Below are positions 1-10,756 of a stretch of 64,000 nucleotides of DNA, piece by piece. The stretch spans positions 565,458 to 629,457 of the forward strand of contig NC_031476.1 of NCBI RefSeq assembly GCF_000006565.2, written 5' to 3'. The position numbers were made by a program, and so were the translations under genes. The notes beneath the pieces are model-generated. The model was not told the origin of the DNA. It saw only the letters and a list, made by a program, of their open reading frames with translations, and made no database searches. Each line of letters opens with the position of its first letter. The first letter of the stretch is position 1. This DNA is from Toxoplasma gondii ME49. Lineage: Eukaryota; Apicomplexa; Conoidasida; Eucoccidiorida; Sarcocystidae.

Positions 1-39
1 AAACCCAGAGGCAATTTCTGCGTGTGCGGGTCTTCGCAG

Positions 40-1526
40 GGTACAAGCCGATTCACAAGGTGACAAAGCCAATGCTTGGAGTCTACATCCGGTCGCAGAT
101 TGAGCCGAAGAGTCGAATCGCAGAATTCAAGTGCAGCAGCGATTGCCTTCTTCCAGTTGGCCACGAAATGTCTGTGCGCCATTTCACTCCGGGACAGCAG
201 GTCTTTGTCAGCGGGTGGTCCAAGGACAAGGGCTACCTGGGAGTGAAGAAGCGATGGGGGTTCGCAGGTGAGCATCATATCCTCTGTACAGAGCCGGCAT
301 CAAATGCACAGTTCATAGATACACCTCGTATTGTCACCACCACATTAAAAGTTATTGTTTCTGGACAAATGATTCCGGATCCGGAACTGTGCAACTTACA
401 GCAGCTGTCTTCCCATTAGGGAAAATGAGATCTCTGTGGACCCGGCCTGAAACCAGACGTTTCAGTGTCTGTTGGTGCACAGAGTGCCTCGGAGAAAAAA
501 GTGCAGACCAACTTCGTGCGTGATTTCTCCCTTTTTCCCGCCGTTTTTTATCGCATACCATGGAGATTACACAGTCAAGGCTATCCGACCGTGTGTGTCT
601 GCCTGTATTTGTCCAGGTCAAAACGCCTCCCACGGTGTCGAAGCCAAGGCTCACAGCAGCCCCGGAAGTATCGGACAAAGCAAGACTGTGAACGTCGTGT
701 GGCGCTTCAAGAAGATGGCCGGGCATGCGGGCGGAGACCCCCGTGTCGTCAACTGCAAAGTGTTTCGCATCGAAGCCCAAAGAAATCTCATTTTCCTCAA
801 AGGTAAGACATCAGCTTCTTCGGTGAGACGTGGAAACGCCACGCGACCAGCAGCTGGCGGGGAGTTGGGAGGGGATTTCTCTGGTGTCTCTAGACGTCTT
901 ACTCGTGGGTGCGTTTTTCGCCGTCTCTCGACTCCGCTCGTGCGAGTACTCATCTTTCTCTTCCGTTTAAAAGCATTCTAATGTACTACGTGTTGAGTGC
1001 CTGCAGACAACTACAGATGGATGTCTATTTACATTATATGCTATCAAAAGAAAGGGGTGACCTACGAGTCACAGAGCCGATGCTTTGTAGGTTGCGCAGG
1101 ACGGACGGAATTGCCGATGTGGCTTCTGGTCCGTGTTTTCTACAGTGTCAAGCGACAATGTTCCATTTTCTTCCGACAGATAGAGAACCTGTCCCGCGTG
1201 CGCATTGCTCAAAACGGTCGCTCATGCGGCCGCGACTACTTGCCGTCGCTCTCAGTTGGTTTGCCCTTTGTTTTTCTTTCCGGTGTTGGTCGCTCCCCCA
1301 CCCGGGTTCCCCCGCAGGTTGTGTACCAGGCTACAAGGGGAGTTTGATTAAAATAAGCGACGCTCGAGGAAAAACGCACCACAGACACAACCGCCACATT
1401 CCCCTCCACTTTCCGACGTTCGTGCCAGAGCCTGGCGTTTCGTACCCCGTCACGCTGGAGTGTCCAGACGCTGAGCAGGACCCGTTTCTGTATCCCGAGA
1501 TCGCGATCGCGGACAAGGAGAAGTAG
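40..1526 (+). CDS. Mitochondrial-type large-subunit ribosomal protein uL3 (L3), 5' part outside the window
   Basis: Three exons are visible: about 40-267, 617-802 and 1318-1526 (stop TAG). All visible junctions are phase 1, and the donors are GTGAG at 268 and GTAAG at 803. Exon 1 carries the uL3 signature around HFTPGQ and KKRWGF. Exon 2 carries ASHG...HSSPGSIGQ and the KKMAGHAG loop that contacts the peptidyl-transferase rRNA in bacterial L3. Exon 3 carries GYKGSL. The bacterial-style core with a C-terminal HFPTFVPEPG stretch suggests the mitochondrial rather than the cytosolic ribosome; apicoplast use cannot be excluded. About 206 residues are present. The left end at 40 follows a TTCGCAG acceptor, so at least one upstream exon with the start codon and any targeting peptide lies outside the window. 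Confidence 0.9.
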
Positions 1527-4081
1527 ACGCTCTTGTAGACAGGAAGAATCATCCGGAAAAGCCACACTGGAGGTCGCGTACGCCCCCAACCTCTCGACTT
1601 CCGTTCCTGGTTTTGTCTGCTGCTGGCTGTGTAGACTTGCACTTAAAACGAGATTTTTCGGGGTCAGTAGCAACCACAAACAGGTGGACGGCGGTCGGGG
1701 ACTCTGAATCGGAACGCCGCAGGGTACCTCACTGTGTTTTCTGGTTTTCCAAGTTTTAAGGAGAATGCCCGTCCCCGTTTTCGTGCGAATGTGGTGTACA
1801 TTGAGAAAGCCTGCTGCACAGGATACGCAGGTCTTTTGCGTGCTTTGCTGGACGCAGATGGCCGAAACTCGTGAACGCTGGGAAGCAGTCAGTGTTGTGC
1901 TGTCGATGAGACTTTCTCTTGACTGGCAATGAAGCGCTGTAGAGACTGTTTTGTCACTGCATTGCATAAAGAAGGCCACACTGAGTTCGGCGAAATTCAA
2001 TTTAGCCAGCGCTGGTCAGAGTGTTAACTGAAGTCCAGCGGTATGCCTGCTTGGTTTTTTCCCGCTAACGCTGCACCTACCGGTGCACCTTCAATGTTCG
2101 AAGTCGTCGTAACGACAAACCATGCGCGAAAAACGGCAGAAAACAAAGGACAAGCTTTCTGGCAATGCGACCAAAATACGGTGAAGTCGTGCTAAATCAA
2201 AGCCCTCCCGAACCACTTTCTGTAGACAACAGCTTCCTCAAATTCAAGGTTCCGAACTTTCCGGATACAAGGAGTATTTTTTTACATCTTGAATAATTGT
2301 TCACCGGATCCGAGTTCCTTTGTTAAGATAGTTTCCACAACCCAGAGGCTTTCTAGCCAATTATCCACTGTCACTCGTAGACGATCTCCAGCTGGTCAAC
2401 TCAAACGTTACGTAAGAGGGCGACTCCATTGCTCCATGGAGATCGGTCTGCTTGGTTGAATGAACAAATGACAACCACCTGCGGTGTATCAACAGCTGGT
2501 GACGCGTGTACTATTTACCACCCGATTTTTCACCACAGCGGTCGGTTGTGAAAGGAATTACTTTTAACACCGCATAATGCGCCAGAATAAAATATTCAGG
2601 TACGATATCAGCACCTCCAGTATGGATTGGTATGCGGAGGGTACCGTATCCTCCGTACAAAGCCGGCTGAAGGAATCACGATTCATCAGTACCGTCAGGG
2701 ACAGCTCTTTTGACCTCTATGAACGGAGCCACTGCATTTGAACTTCGAGCTTTTTCTTCTTGCTCGGGGTGCCTGATTGTTTCTTCGCGGAGTCTTTTCG
2801 GTGAAGCTGTGTGAGTACGTCGTAGCACAGCGACTTCTTCGTTGACGTCTACGATTCGATTTCCCAGGTTGCCTGGAACAAGCTAGCTGGAAAGGAAACA
2901 CACCCAACAACAGTAAAATAGCTAAAAGGGTTCGACGACAATTCGCTATAACATTGTGGTTGTTCCATATCCGTAACATTTTCAAGGCTCTTCAGGCATT
3001 TTCTTAGGTCGCCGGAGTAGATTCCATTCAGGTGCGAATGATCTGGGATGCTGTCATGTTCAGGAACACAGAAAATGCTAAGCAATTTAACCGTTGACAA
3101 GCTGCCTAGTATGGCAGCTTCTCTACCATCTTAACAACGTACTACCTGGTTGGTTCTACTCATGCACTAAAGCGGCAGTATTAATGACTGCAGTTTCCAA
3201 GGAATCACGAATGGTCTGCTTTTATGTTGTGCAAAAATTGCTCACGGGTTTTCTACCTTGTTCCAATGAAATGTGTGTTCACATCGGCATACAAGATCAA
3301 ACCTCCGACAAATAAAACCCGTTTGTCCAGTGTGTCTTGCTGTGTCGTGTGCTGTTTATCGGTTCACCGCCAACACCCTCCCGTTGTTGCATGCGCGAGG
3401 CAGCAGGAGGCGACGGGTGGGATGAAAGACAAGGAAAAGACTGCTTCGGTGAGCAGCAAACTCCTCAAATTGTCGAAAACGAAAGCACAGTGAGTTCGGA
3501 ACCGAGGAAGCAATCTGAACTTGTTCCACCCTCCACTAAGGAGACATTGGCAACAACCCCCTCCAGGACTGTGGTGTGGCATTAATGTTGACGAGAGGCT
3601 TTCTTCCTTGGCATTTTCTTCTACTGTTTAACTGGAGGCGAGTTGCATCTCATCGTCTTGAATTTCCGTGTGTGTTGCAGGCAAAAGCTTTTGTCTCCCC
3701 TTGGCTTTTCCCGTCTCTTCGCTGTCGTGGGCGATCATCTGGCGATGGTACGCAGTCACTCGGCGAACAGTTCCTCGCCTTCACATGTGCACTGAAGTGC
3801 AGTTTCGTATCCAGACTTCTTGCCTTCCCCAGCAGTACTGGCTCCACACTCTAGTGGGAACCAGGACCCTCAACAAGCCCTGGGCATAGCCTGCGTCCAT
3901 CCAGTTCCTAGACAGGTGGCGCCCCAGAATCCAATCCGCGTCTTCTGCGCAGACTCGCCGCACTGCGGAGAACCGCTGCACTACACTGAAGCTCGGTAAA
4001 CAGAGAGCTTCGAGCTCTGACCCCCTTGACCAACGCCCCCTTTCTCCTCGGTGTCGCATTGTCCTCTTCCTCTTCTGCAAC
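1527..4081. other. Intergenic region between uL3 and NAA40
   Basis: About 2.5 kb between two plus-strand genes. It should hold the 3' UTR of the uL3 gene and the promoter and 5' UTR of NAA40. I see no ORF with family similarity, no RNA gene and no clear repeat. Several short overlapping ORFs between 3224 and 4050 look like chance openings. Confidence 0.6.
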
Positions 4082-4839
4082 ATGCCTCTCGCACCCAGCG
4101 TGGGTTCCCGCGTAGTTCAAGGAGCAATGGCAGAAGATGGTCGTTCCAAGGCGCCGAAGGCGGCGAACAAGTCCGGGAAATTGAAGAAGCAGGAGAAAGC
4201 CAGTCGCCGTCTGAAACGGGAAGAACAGAGAGCCGCTGCTGCGGCAGTTGAACAGACCGTCCGTACAGCTAAGGGACTCGCTAACTTCTTCGCGCTGGCG
4301 ACGCCGAACCGGCGTTTCCGTGGAGGCCAAGGAGCCTCGGCTGCTTCAGGTCAACAGCCTCAGGAGAAGCCTGTCGAAAAGAGAGACTTCGCGATCTACG
4401 ACTGTCCCGCGCCGGCGCTCTTGGCGGTGAATGCCTCCCTCAGTGAAGAGATCTTCAAGATAACCAGCGAGAACATGAAGAACCTGTACAACAAAGTCAA
4501 TTTCATGGAAAAGGGATGGGACGACGACTTCAAGCGGAAGGAACTCACTCACGAAGACGCTCGCCTCCTCGTCGTGCTGACGGAGGCAGACGAGACTAGC
4601 ACTCCTGGTAGGGGACTTCGTCGAAACGCCGAGTTCATAGAAACTTGGAAACTCCCTTTATAATGTGCAACAAGAAGTCGGGCCAACGGTGCAGACAGTG
4701 AATGATACCATCTATATGTCCTCGCCACTCTTGTGAATCATTCCTTGTGAAGCCTTCTTCAAACATAAACTCGAAGAAACAAAAAGATACAACCACATGC
4801 AAAGGCGCATGCACACTTGCAAGTATCTATCTATACAGA

Positions 4840-4884
<45 letters not shown>

Positions 4885-5984
4885 AACAACAGATAGATAT
4901 GTGCGTTTTAAAAAACAGGTGATCACGCGCCGTTGAGCAGAATGTGAACAAGGTCTGCAGCGGTGTCTGCGTATAAATGCGTCTACGTGTGAAGAAGAGA
5001 AACTTGCGTGTGAGAGGACGGTGGCGCACAGGTGTCTCCAGAATCGGTGTGTAGACGAACCCGAGGATTTTTTCGGATGTCTTTTTGCTGTTTCAGTTTC
5101 CCGCGAGTCCGACGACAGTGCCGCGCTCAAGGATGTTTCTCCCCATCGTCTTGCTGGATTCCTTCACTACCGATTCGAAGTTGAAGAGGCGACTGCTGTG
5201 GTGTACGTCTACGAACTTCAAATCAAGGTGAGACCCAGAGACTCACCTCAACTGCTGCATTCAGCGATGTTCCACGCATACCACAGACAGGTGAATGGAG
5301 ACAAATACGAGATACGAACACACTCATGGAACACGCTGTACATTTGGTTGACGCACTTGCAAGTGTAGTGAATTGCCATGTGCTGCCGAATTACATATAT
5401 ATATATATATATATTTAAATTTGTATATGTATATCTATGTTTGACTATCTAACCTATGTGCGTACATGTCGATAGTAGAAGGACTCAGGCCTGGACACTG
5501 TATCACGTTCCTGTTGGCTTAGAGAGTCTTTAGCGCATAGTTTTCGCATGCGAAATTCGCAGGCGCGTTGTCGAAGTTGGTGGTCTCTGTCTTCCTCGTT
5601 TCTCAATCGCTGTCTTGTGTTTTTCTGGACATGTCTCAGAGGGCCTACCAGCGCATGTCTGTAGGGCGTCGGTTGATGCTTCTCCTGGAGTTGGCGGCGC
5701 GTGCCTTCAACAAAGCCAATGGTCCTTTGAAATTCGATAAATTGATGTGCACTGTGATCAAAGAGAACGAGGGTGCCGTGCGGTTCTACAAGACTCTCTG
5801 CGGGTTCGTGGTAGACGAGAGCGACCCGTCCAACTTCGTCAATGAGAAGCTCCAAGAACAGCTGCTGCATGCACTGCAGAAGAGCAGCAAGGGCAGCGCC
5901 GCAGCGAAGATGCTCGAGCAAGCACAGGAGGAGGAGGAAGAAGACGAAGAATGCGAATACGAAATCCTGAAAAAGAATCTATAA
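4082..5984 (+). CDS. NAA40: N-alpha-acetyltransferase 40 (NatD), histone H2A/H4 N-terminal acetylase
   Basis: Exons 4082-4607, 5097-5227 and 5640-5984 give 333 residues; junctions are phase 1 and phase 0 and both introns have GT-AG ends. NatD transfers acetyl from acetyl-CoA to the N-terminal serine of histones H4 and H2A. Family marks, in order: a Lys-rich N-terminus, a helix around NMKNLYN, a GWDDDFKRKE segment matching the Trp-rich region of human NAA40, the GNAT strand FLHYRFEVE, YVYELQIK, the acetyl-CoA loop QRMSVGRRL, and the C-terminal CEYEIL seen in animal NatD. A Lys/Glu-rich insert of about 40 residues precedes that end. An in-frame ATG at 4127 (residue 16) starts closer to where animal NatD begins, so the first 15 residues may be dispensable. 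Intron 1 holds a (TA)n tract. The first loop glycine is replaced by serine. Confidence 0.92.
4843..4882. repeat. (TA)n microsatellite in NAA40 intron 1
   Basis: About 20 uninterrupted TA dinucleotides inside the first NAA40 intron. Confidence 0.95.
5395..5414. repeat. (AT)n microsatellite in NAA40 intron 2
   Basis: Ten AT dinucleotides within the second intron, upstream of the exon 3 acceptor. Confidence 0.9.
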
Positions 5985-8595
5985 CTTCCCTTGCGAACAT
6001 AAAGCCAATGATAACTCTACCGCCTTCTTCAGACATAGGTTGACATCCAAATGCAGACGTGCTACCTCGACGACTTGCACATCTACCTATATCCACATAT
6101 ATATATATGTATATATGTATATATGTATATGTATATGTATTTATGTATATGTGTGTATGTGTGTACACGAGACTGTATGTGTGTGCCTGTATACCTATAG
6201 ATACAAATGTGTATTTGTAGTGTGGAAGATGGAGTCGTTTGTTTTGTGTAGCGACGTATGGACGTGGCGGCGTTTGTCCTGCCTGTAACAAGAATGGGAT
6301 TTCTTGTAAAATTGGAGTTTCTGTTGGGGACATTCTAATTTGCGGGCGCTGTCTCTGACAGCAACCTCGCTGGAGCCCTCTGGGATTTTCACGAAAGGTA
6401 CAGATGATTCTGAGGGACTTCCTTTTGTTTTTGATTTCTTGGCCTGAACAGCAAGTGCAGAAAAAAAGACAACTGCGACGGCACCCACGCTGATTGAAGA
6501 TCAAATGCTAGTCCTTCGGAAAAAGAGACTTTCCGGGTCGCTTGCCGTGAAGGATGCGTCTGCAGATGTTTCGTGTCGCAGCTGATGGAGACACTGTGCG
6601 CTGATTCGGTGCGGGACTTTGTGAGAAGTACATGCATCTGAGACCTAAGTGCACCCCTTACGCTGTATCCTCTGTGCGCAATATGATTGACCAACACAGA
6701 TACATATATATATATATATATACGCATTTATATTGTATATACATATATATACGTATATGTATTTCCTGAAATGCACATCAACGACACATGGTGCACTTGC
6801 AATGCGACAAGCGAGTGTGTAACATACCTTTACATATATACATATACAGTATGCACACCAGTAATCAAATTGTCAGGTTATGACGCTGGTCGCCTTTTTC
6901 TTGTTTTCCGTTGACAGCGATTGCCCGCAGTTTCTTTTTGCACTCGCGTTCGTTGATTTGACAGTCCGTTGAGCTGCGACTGTGGGGGGAGGCGCGCCAG
7001 GCTCGATGGCGTTTGCGCGTTTCGTAATGGGGTGTTAGGAGAGAATACCACAGAGAGAACTGTGACTGTAAAACTCCGCGCCGTAGCGCCAGAAGGCTTG
7101 ACGCTCTTGTGTTTGTACGTGCCATTGGCATTGCCAAAGAGAAGAAACTGAGAACTTTCACTAAAAACAGATTTCCCTTGAAACAGGACGACTGAGGAGT
7201 GCATGCATGTAGAAAAGGCACTTCCACTGAATCAAGAAGCCTGGCGTCTCCATCTTCTTTGCCGTCCAATGCTCGTCTGTCGTATGTTAACACTCATGTA
7301 GTCGACTGCGGACACACGACAATCGAGTCTTGGCGACAAAAGACATCTCCAACACTCTGAATGTATACGATTCCCTATATGTCTATTCATGTCATATCAT
7401 ACGTGGTGCTCTGTTCCAAGGAGTTCGTGGCAACTCAGAAATATTAGTCGATATGTATGTGTCAGCGAGTATATAGAAACGAGACTTGCGCAGCAACGTA
7501 CTGCAAAATGAGTTCATGGGCAACATGTGCCTGGGGAGAGGCTGAGACATCGTGACGCACATGGTCCGTCGCCGGAGACGTCACGCGATATTTCTACACT
7601 TTTCTCTCATGAAAGAGAACGCAGCTTTTCCCGGCTTTTCAAGGGTGACCAGCACGCATTCATTTCCCCCAGAACTGCAGTTGTCGACAAACTCGGAAAA
7701 CGCTGCGACTTTGTCTCTCAGGTGAACGGGAACTGGAGAACGCGTGTTATATATATATATATATATGCACATATACAGGCAGCTAAATAAATACATATAT
7801 AGGAAACTATGTAAATATACGAATGTATTAGCAATATACAGGTACATATATATCCGTATACAGCTGTGTAACCTAATAAATCTGTGGTTCGTTTTGAAGC
7901 CAGAACCACTCTGGCTGAGAGTGGGTCGTTGCAGTTGTGGCCAACGGCGTCGTTTCTCATTGATGAAAGATAAAGGTCTGACTTAGACACGGGAAAGGTT
8001 CTCAGAAAACGTACCTCAAGGCAAAAACTAAAGTGAAATTACCATCACAAGTGTGGATTGTGTCTGCCCCTGAAAGGCTCCCATCTACATGCCTGCGTCG
8101 CGGCATGGAACGCAGTGCAGGTTCACGGCATTTTTTTCCACGACGGCTGGACGAATCCCACACACCGGCAGGAAGGAAACAGGAAAGCCATTGTGGACAC
8201 TGAGAGGCTGTGCGGAGACTTTCAAGGGCGACACGATGGGGAAAAACTCACCCTGGCCGCACAAGCAGAAAGCGTTCTCGGGATCCTAGAAAGATAAGTA
8301 ACTCCGGGCGGCTTCCTAAGACCCCCACAGTGGCACAATATTTATTCCAGTAGAGAAGCCTGAACTGTATACCGTAATGTCGGTGAAACAAAACACGCGA
8401 CAGTCTGCTCTATGCATGCGGTGCACCGCATTCGCCCCTCGGTTTGCGACCGAAGGCTGCGCGCCAAGACGAGCATGGGATCGCGTCGGAAGTTTCAGAG
8501 CCGTCAGTCTTTCGTTTTCCTTCGATCTCGACGGTTGAAGTATATTCCAAGGCGCGAACGTTAATCCGATCAGCGCGGCACTCTGCGTTTATAAG
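5985..8595. other. Convergent intergenic region between NAA40 and BolA
   Basis: About 2.6 kb between two convergent genes, so it should contain both 3' UTRs. It holds imperfect TA/TGTA tracts at 6095-6168, 6703-6722 and 7749-7766. A minus-strand opening at 6865-7293 has no family similarity or coding character that I can see. I recognise nothing else. Confidence 0.6.
6095..6168. repeat. Imperfect (TA/TG)n tract
   Basis: Alternating TATA and TGTATA units of about 75 bases downstream of NAA40. A shorter pure (TA)n run follows at 6703-6722. Confidence 0.85.
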
Positions 8596-8916
8596 TTACT
8601 GCGCCGGCTTACTCCGCCATTCGTCTGGGGTATGGCACTGCATCGAGAACGCGTGGATGCTCGGGAGTTCATCTTTCAGAGCTTCGTTGACCATTCGGTG
8701 GCGCTGAAGAAGTTTCTTACCATCAAATGCATCGCTGACAATCACGCAGTCGTAAGCTGCTCCACATCCGCAACTCTTGTCCTCAAGTTTGAGGAAAGCC
8801 GGAGAAAGCGCTTTCTTCAGCTTCTCTTCAACGACGGTTTGCTGAGCTCCGCCCGACGTAGAGGTCGCCATGGTGCGCTGCAGCGAGAAGAGTTGCCGTG
8901 GCACAAATCGAATCAT
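8596..8916 (-). CDS. BolA family protein, possible iron-sulfur/monothiol glutaredoxin partner
   Basis: A single exon of 106 residues covering a whole BolA fold. Visible marks are VEEKLKKALSP at the N-side, the DKSCGCGAAYDC loop, IVSDAFDGK, the invariant RHRMVNEALKDEL helix, IHAF and the terminal TPDEW. The histidine in RHRMV is the conserved one that, in BolA-glutaredoxin pairs, helps ligate a [2Fe-2S] cluster; the loop has cysteines at the usual variable ligand position. The first methionine gives a 15-residue Arg-containing leader without acidic residues (RFVPRQLFSLQR), which would suit mitochondrial import. A second in-frame ATG at 8871 gives a 91-residue protein without it. The neighbouring helicase is divergently oriented across about 1.8 kb. 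Function is inferred from the family; the domain call is secure. Confidence 0.93.
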   Translation of the reverse strand: MIRFVPRQLFSLQRTMATSTSGGAQQTVVEEKLKKALSPAFLKLEDKSCGCGAAYDCVIVSDAFDGKKLLQRHRMVNEALKDELPSIHAFSMQCHTPDEWRSKPAQ

Positions 8917-10756
8917 GAATCTCGCCGGAGAGTCGCAAGTTGAACGATCGCGTTAACAGAGAGGAACCGGAAGATCTGGCTTCCCACTGGTCACCCGTGC
9001 AAGAGCGGCCGACCACCGAAACTGCAGGATTTCGGCGCCGAGTGCTTTCAACAATGCGCTCCGGAGGGGCTTCGTGAAAGTCAAGATAACAAAGCCTCGA
9101 GTTTTCTCTTTTTCTTCTTCGCGCTGGTTCGCCTTGAGCTGCAATTCACCCTCTTCTTAGGGTTGCGGTATAAGTGTCCTCACCTCGACGTTGGATCGCC
9201 TGCATGCGGCGAAACGAAGGAATTCGATCACGAAACAGTCTTCAAAATACTCGGCAGATCCGTCCGATTTGAAAATCAATGCGTTTTAAAAGACTCAATC
9301 GGCGAAGGGTTGCTTATGCCCGCGAAAAACCGTGCCACACGACTCAAATCAGCCGCTTTCTCCGGCACCCTGAGAGCTGGCTCTCGAGCGATTTTCATCG
9401 ACACGCGGCCGTGGGCTAGCGCAAAGACGCTAGCTTTTCCTGCGAGAGAAAGTCTTACTGAAGACCTCGCAGCGGGTCCAATGTCCCGATCTCTGGCCTT
9501 CTCTCTCCTCCGCTTTTCAATGGCCTTTCGCGCAGGTAAACCTGCAGCAGTTTCCGAGTTCCAGGTTTCGACATTTTCCCGCGGCAGAGCCGTTCGCAAA
9601 CCCATGCATGCAGTGAAGGTCACATTGGTCGGCGCGGCAAGACACTAGGAGGAGGGCAGCTCTCTCTGCGTCGTTGAGGAAAGCGAAGGAAACCTGCCGC
9701 TTTCTGGTTGCCTAATCGCCTAATCGTCGCTCCCGGATAAAGGGCAAACGCGACGCATTTCGAGGTGGAGGGGCCGCGTCAGTCCATCTGTCAGAGAACA
9801 GATCGGAAATTCGCCTTCCTGTAACGCCTTTGCATGTGTGCTGGTTCAGATACATGCCCAGACTTGCACTCATGCAAATACTTCCTCATTTACGACTAAT
9901 TGTAGCTCTCTCTGTGTAGTGGTTTACATGGCAAGGAAGCGAGAACATACTTGAAAACGCGTTCAAGGTATTATTCATCGGCAACGAGTTCGACAGGTTT
10001 ATGTACTGTTTCGGTTGTGCGACTTCGTTTTTTCTGTTGCTCGCAACCGTCCCGGCTTTCCCTGCGAGTCTTGACTCTCTTTCTCAACTGACTTTTCGAC
10101 TTTTTCCGGAAGAGTGCATTCCTCCCTCGTTTTCCTCCTCCTCAACTGCTTTCCCTTGTGTCCTCGAAGCGTTCCTCTCCTTTCTCGCCTGTCGCTCCTC
10201 TTCTTCTCTCTCTTCTTCTCTCTCTTCTTCTCTCTCTTCTTCTCTCTCTTCTTCTCTCTCTTTTTCCCTCTTTCTCCCCTGGCAACTTTCTTCTTTACCC
10301 TCTTCGGCGCAGAAAAGGACTCTTCTTTCAGCTAATGCCTTCAACCGTCGCCGCTCCTCGGCCTTGTAAGACTGTACGCAACACCTCACTGCAGAATGCG
10401 ACAGTTGTTCCATTAATCTACACTTTCCTTCAGTCTCCCTCTCTTCTCATCTTCTCGCCGCCATGTTTATATGTTCGACGCCTCCCTCCCTTTCTGTTTG
10501 CCGCTCGAGTTGTGGGAGGTCGTCCCAGGGCGAGGAAGATCGTGCAGAAACGCGCGAAAAAAAGAAAAAAGAGACTCCCAGGAGAACGCAGGAGAGCCCT
10601 GCGCTGTCCAGCAGGGTGTTCCTTCGACTCAATGGCGAAGGAAATACTCAGCGCTGTTGAGGAGACAGAAAGGAAGGTTTGACTGCCGTTGTCGCCGCCT
10701 CATCCTCGTTCCCGAGACAAGACGGAGGAACTCGAGTCTCACGCCCGAAGAAGAAG
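8917..10756. other. Divergent promoter region between BolA and the helicase
   Basis: About 1.8 kb that must contain the start regions of both genes. ORFs overlap on both strands at 9163-9648 (+) and 9276-9623 (-), neither with recognisable similarity. A pyrimidine-rich 12-base tandem repeat sits at 10196-10260. No canonical core promoter can be assigned by eye. Confidence 0.55.
10196..10260. repeat. 12-base tandem repeat TCTTCTTCTCTC, about five copies
   Basis: Nearly perfect tandem copies on the plus strand, upstream of the first helicase exon and possibly in its 5' UTR. Confidence 0.9.

Noticed and set aside
1236..2000. A 254-codon minus-strand ORF overlapping the last uL3 exon.
   Set aside because: It is antisense to a conserved exon, resembles no family and has no supporting splice or context signal.
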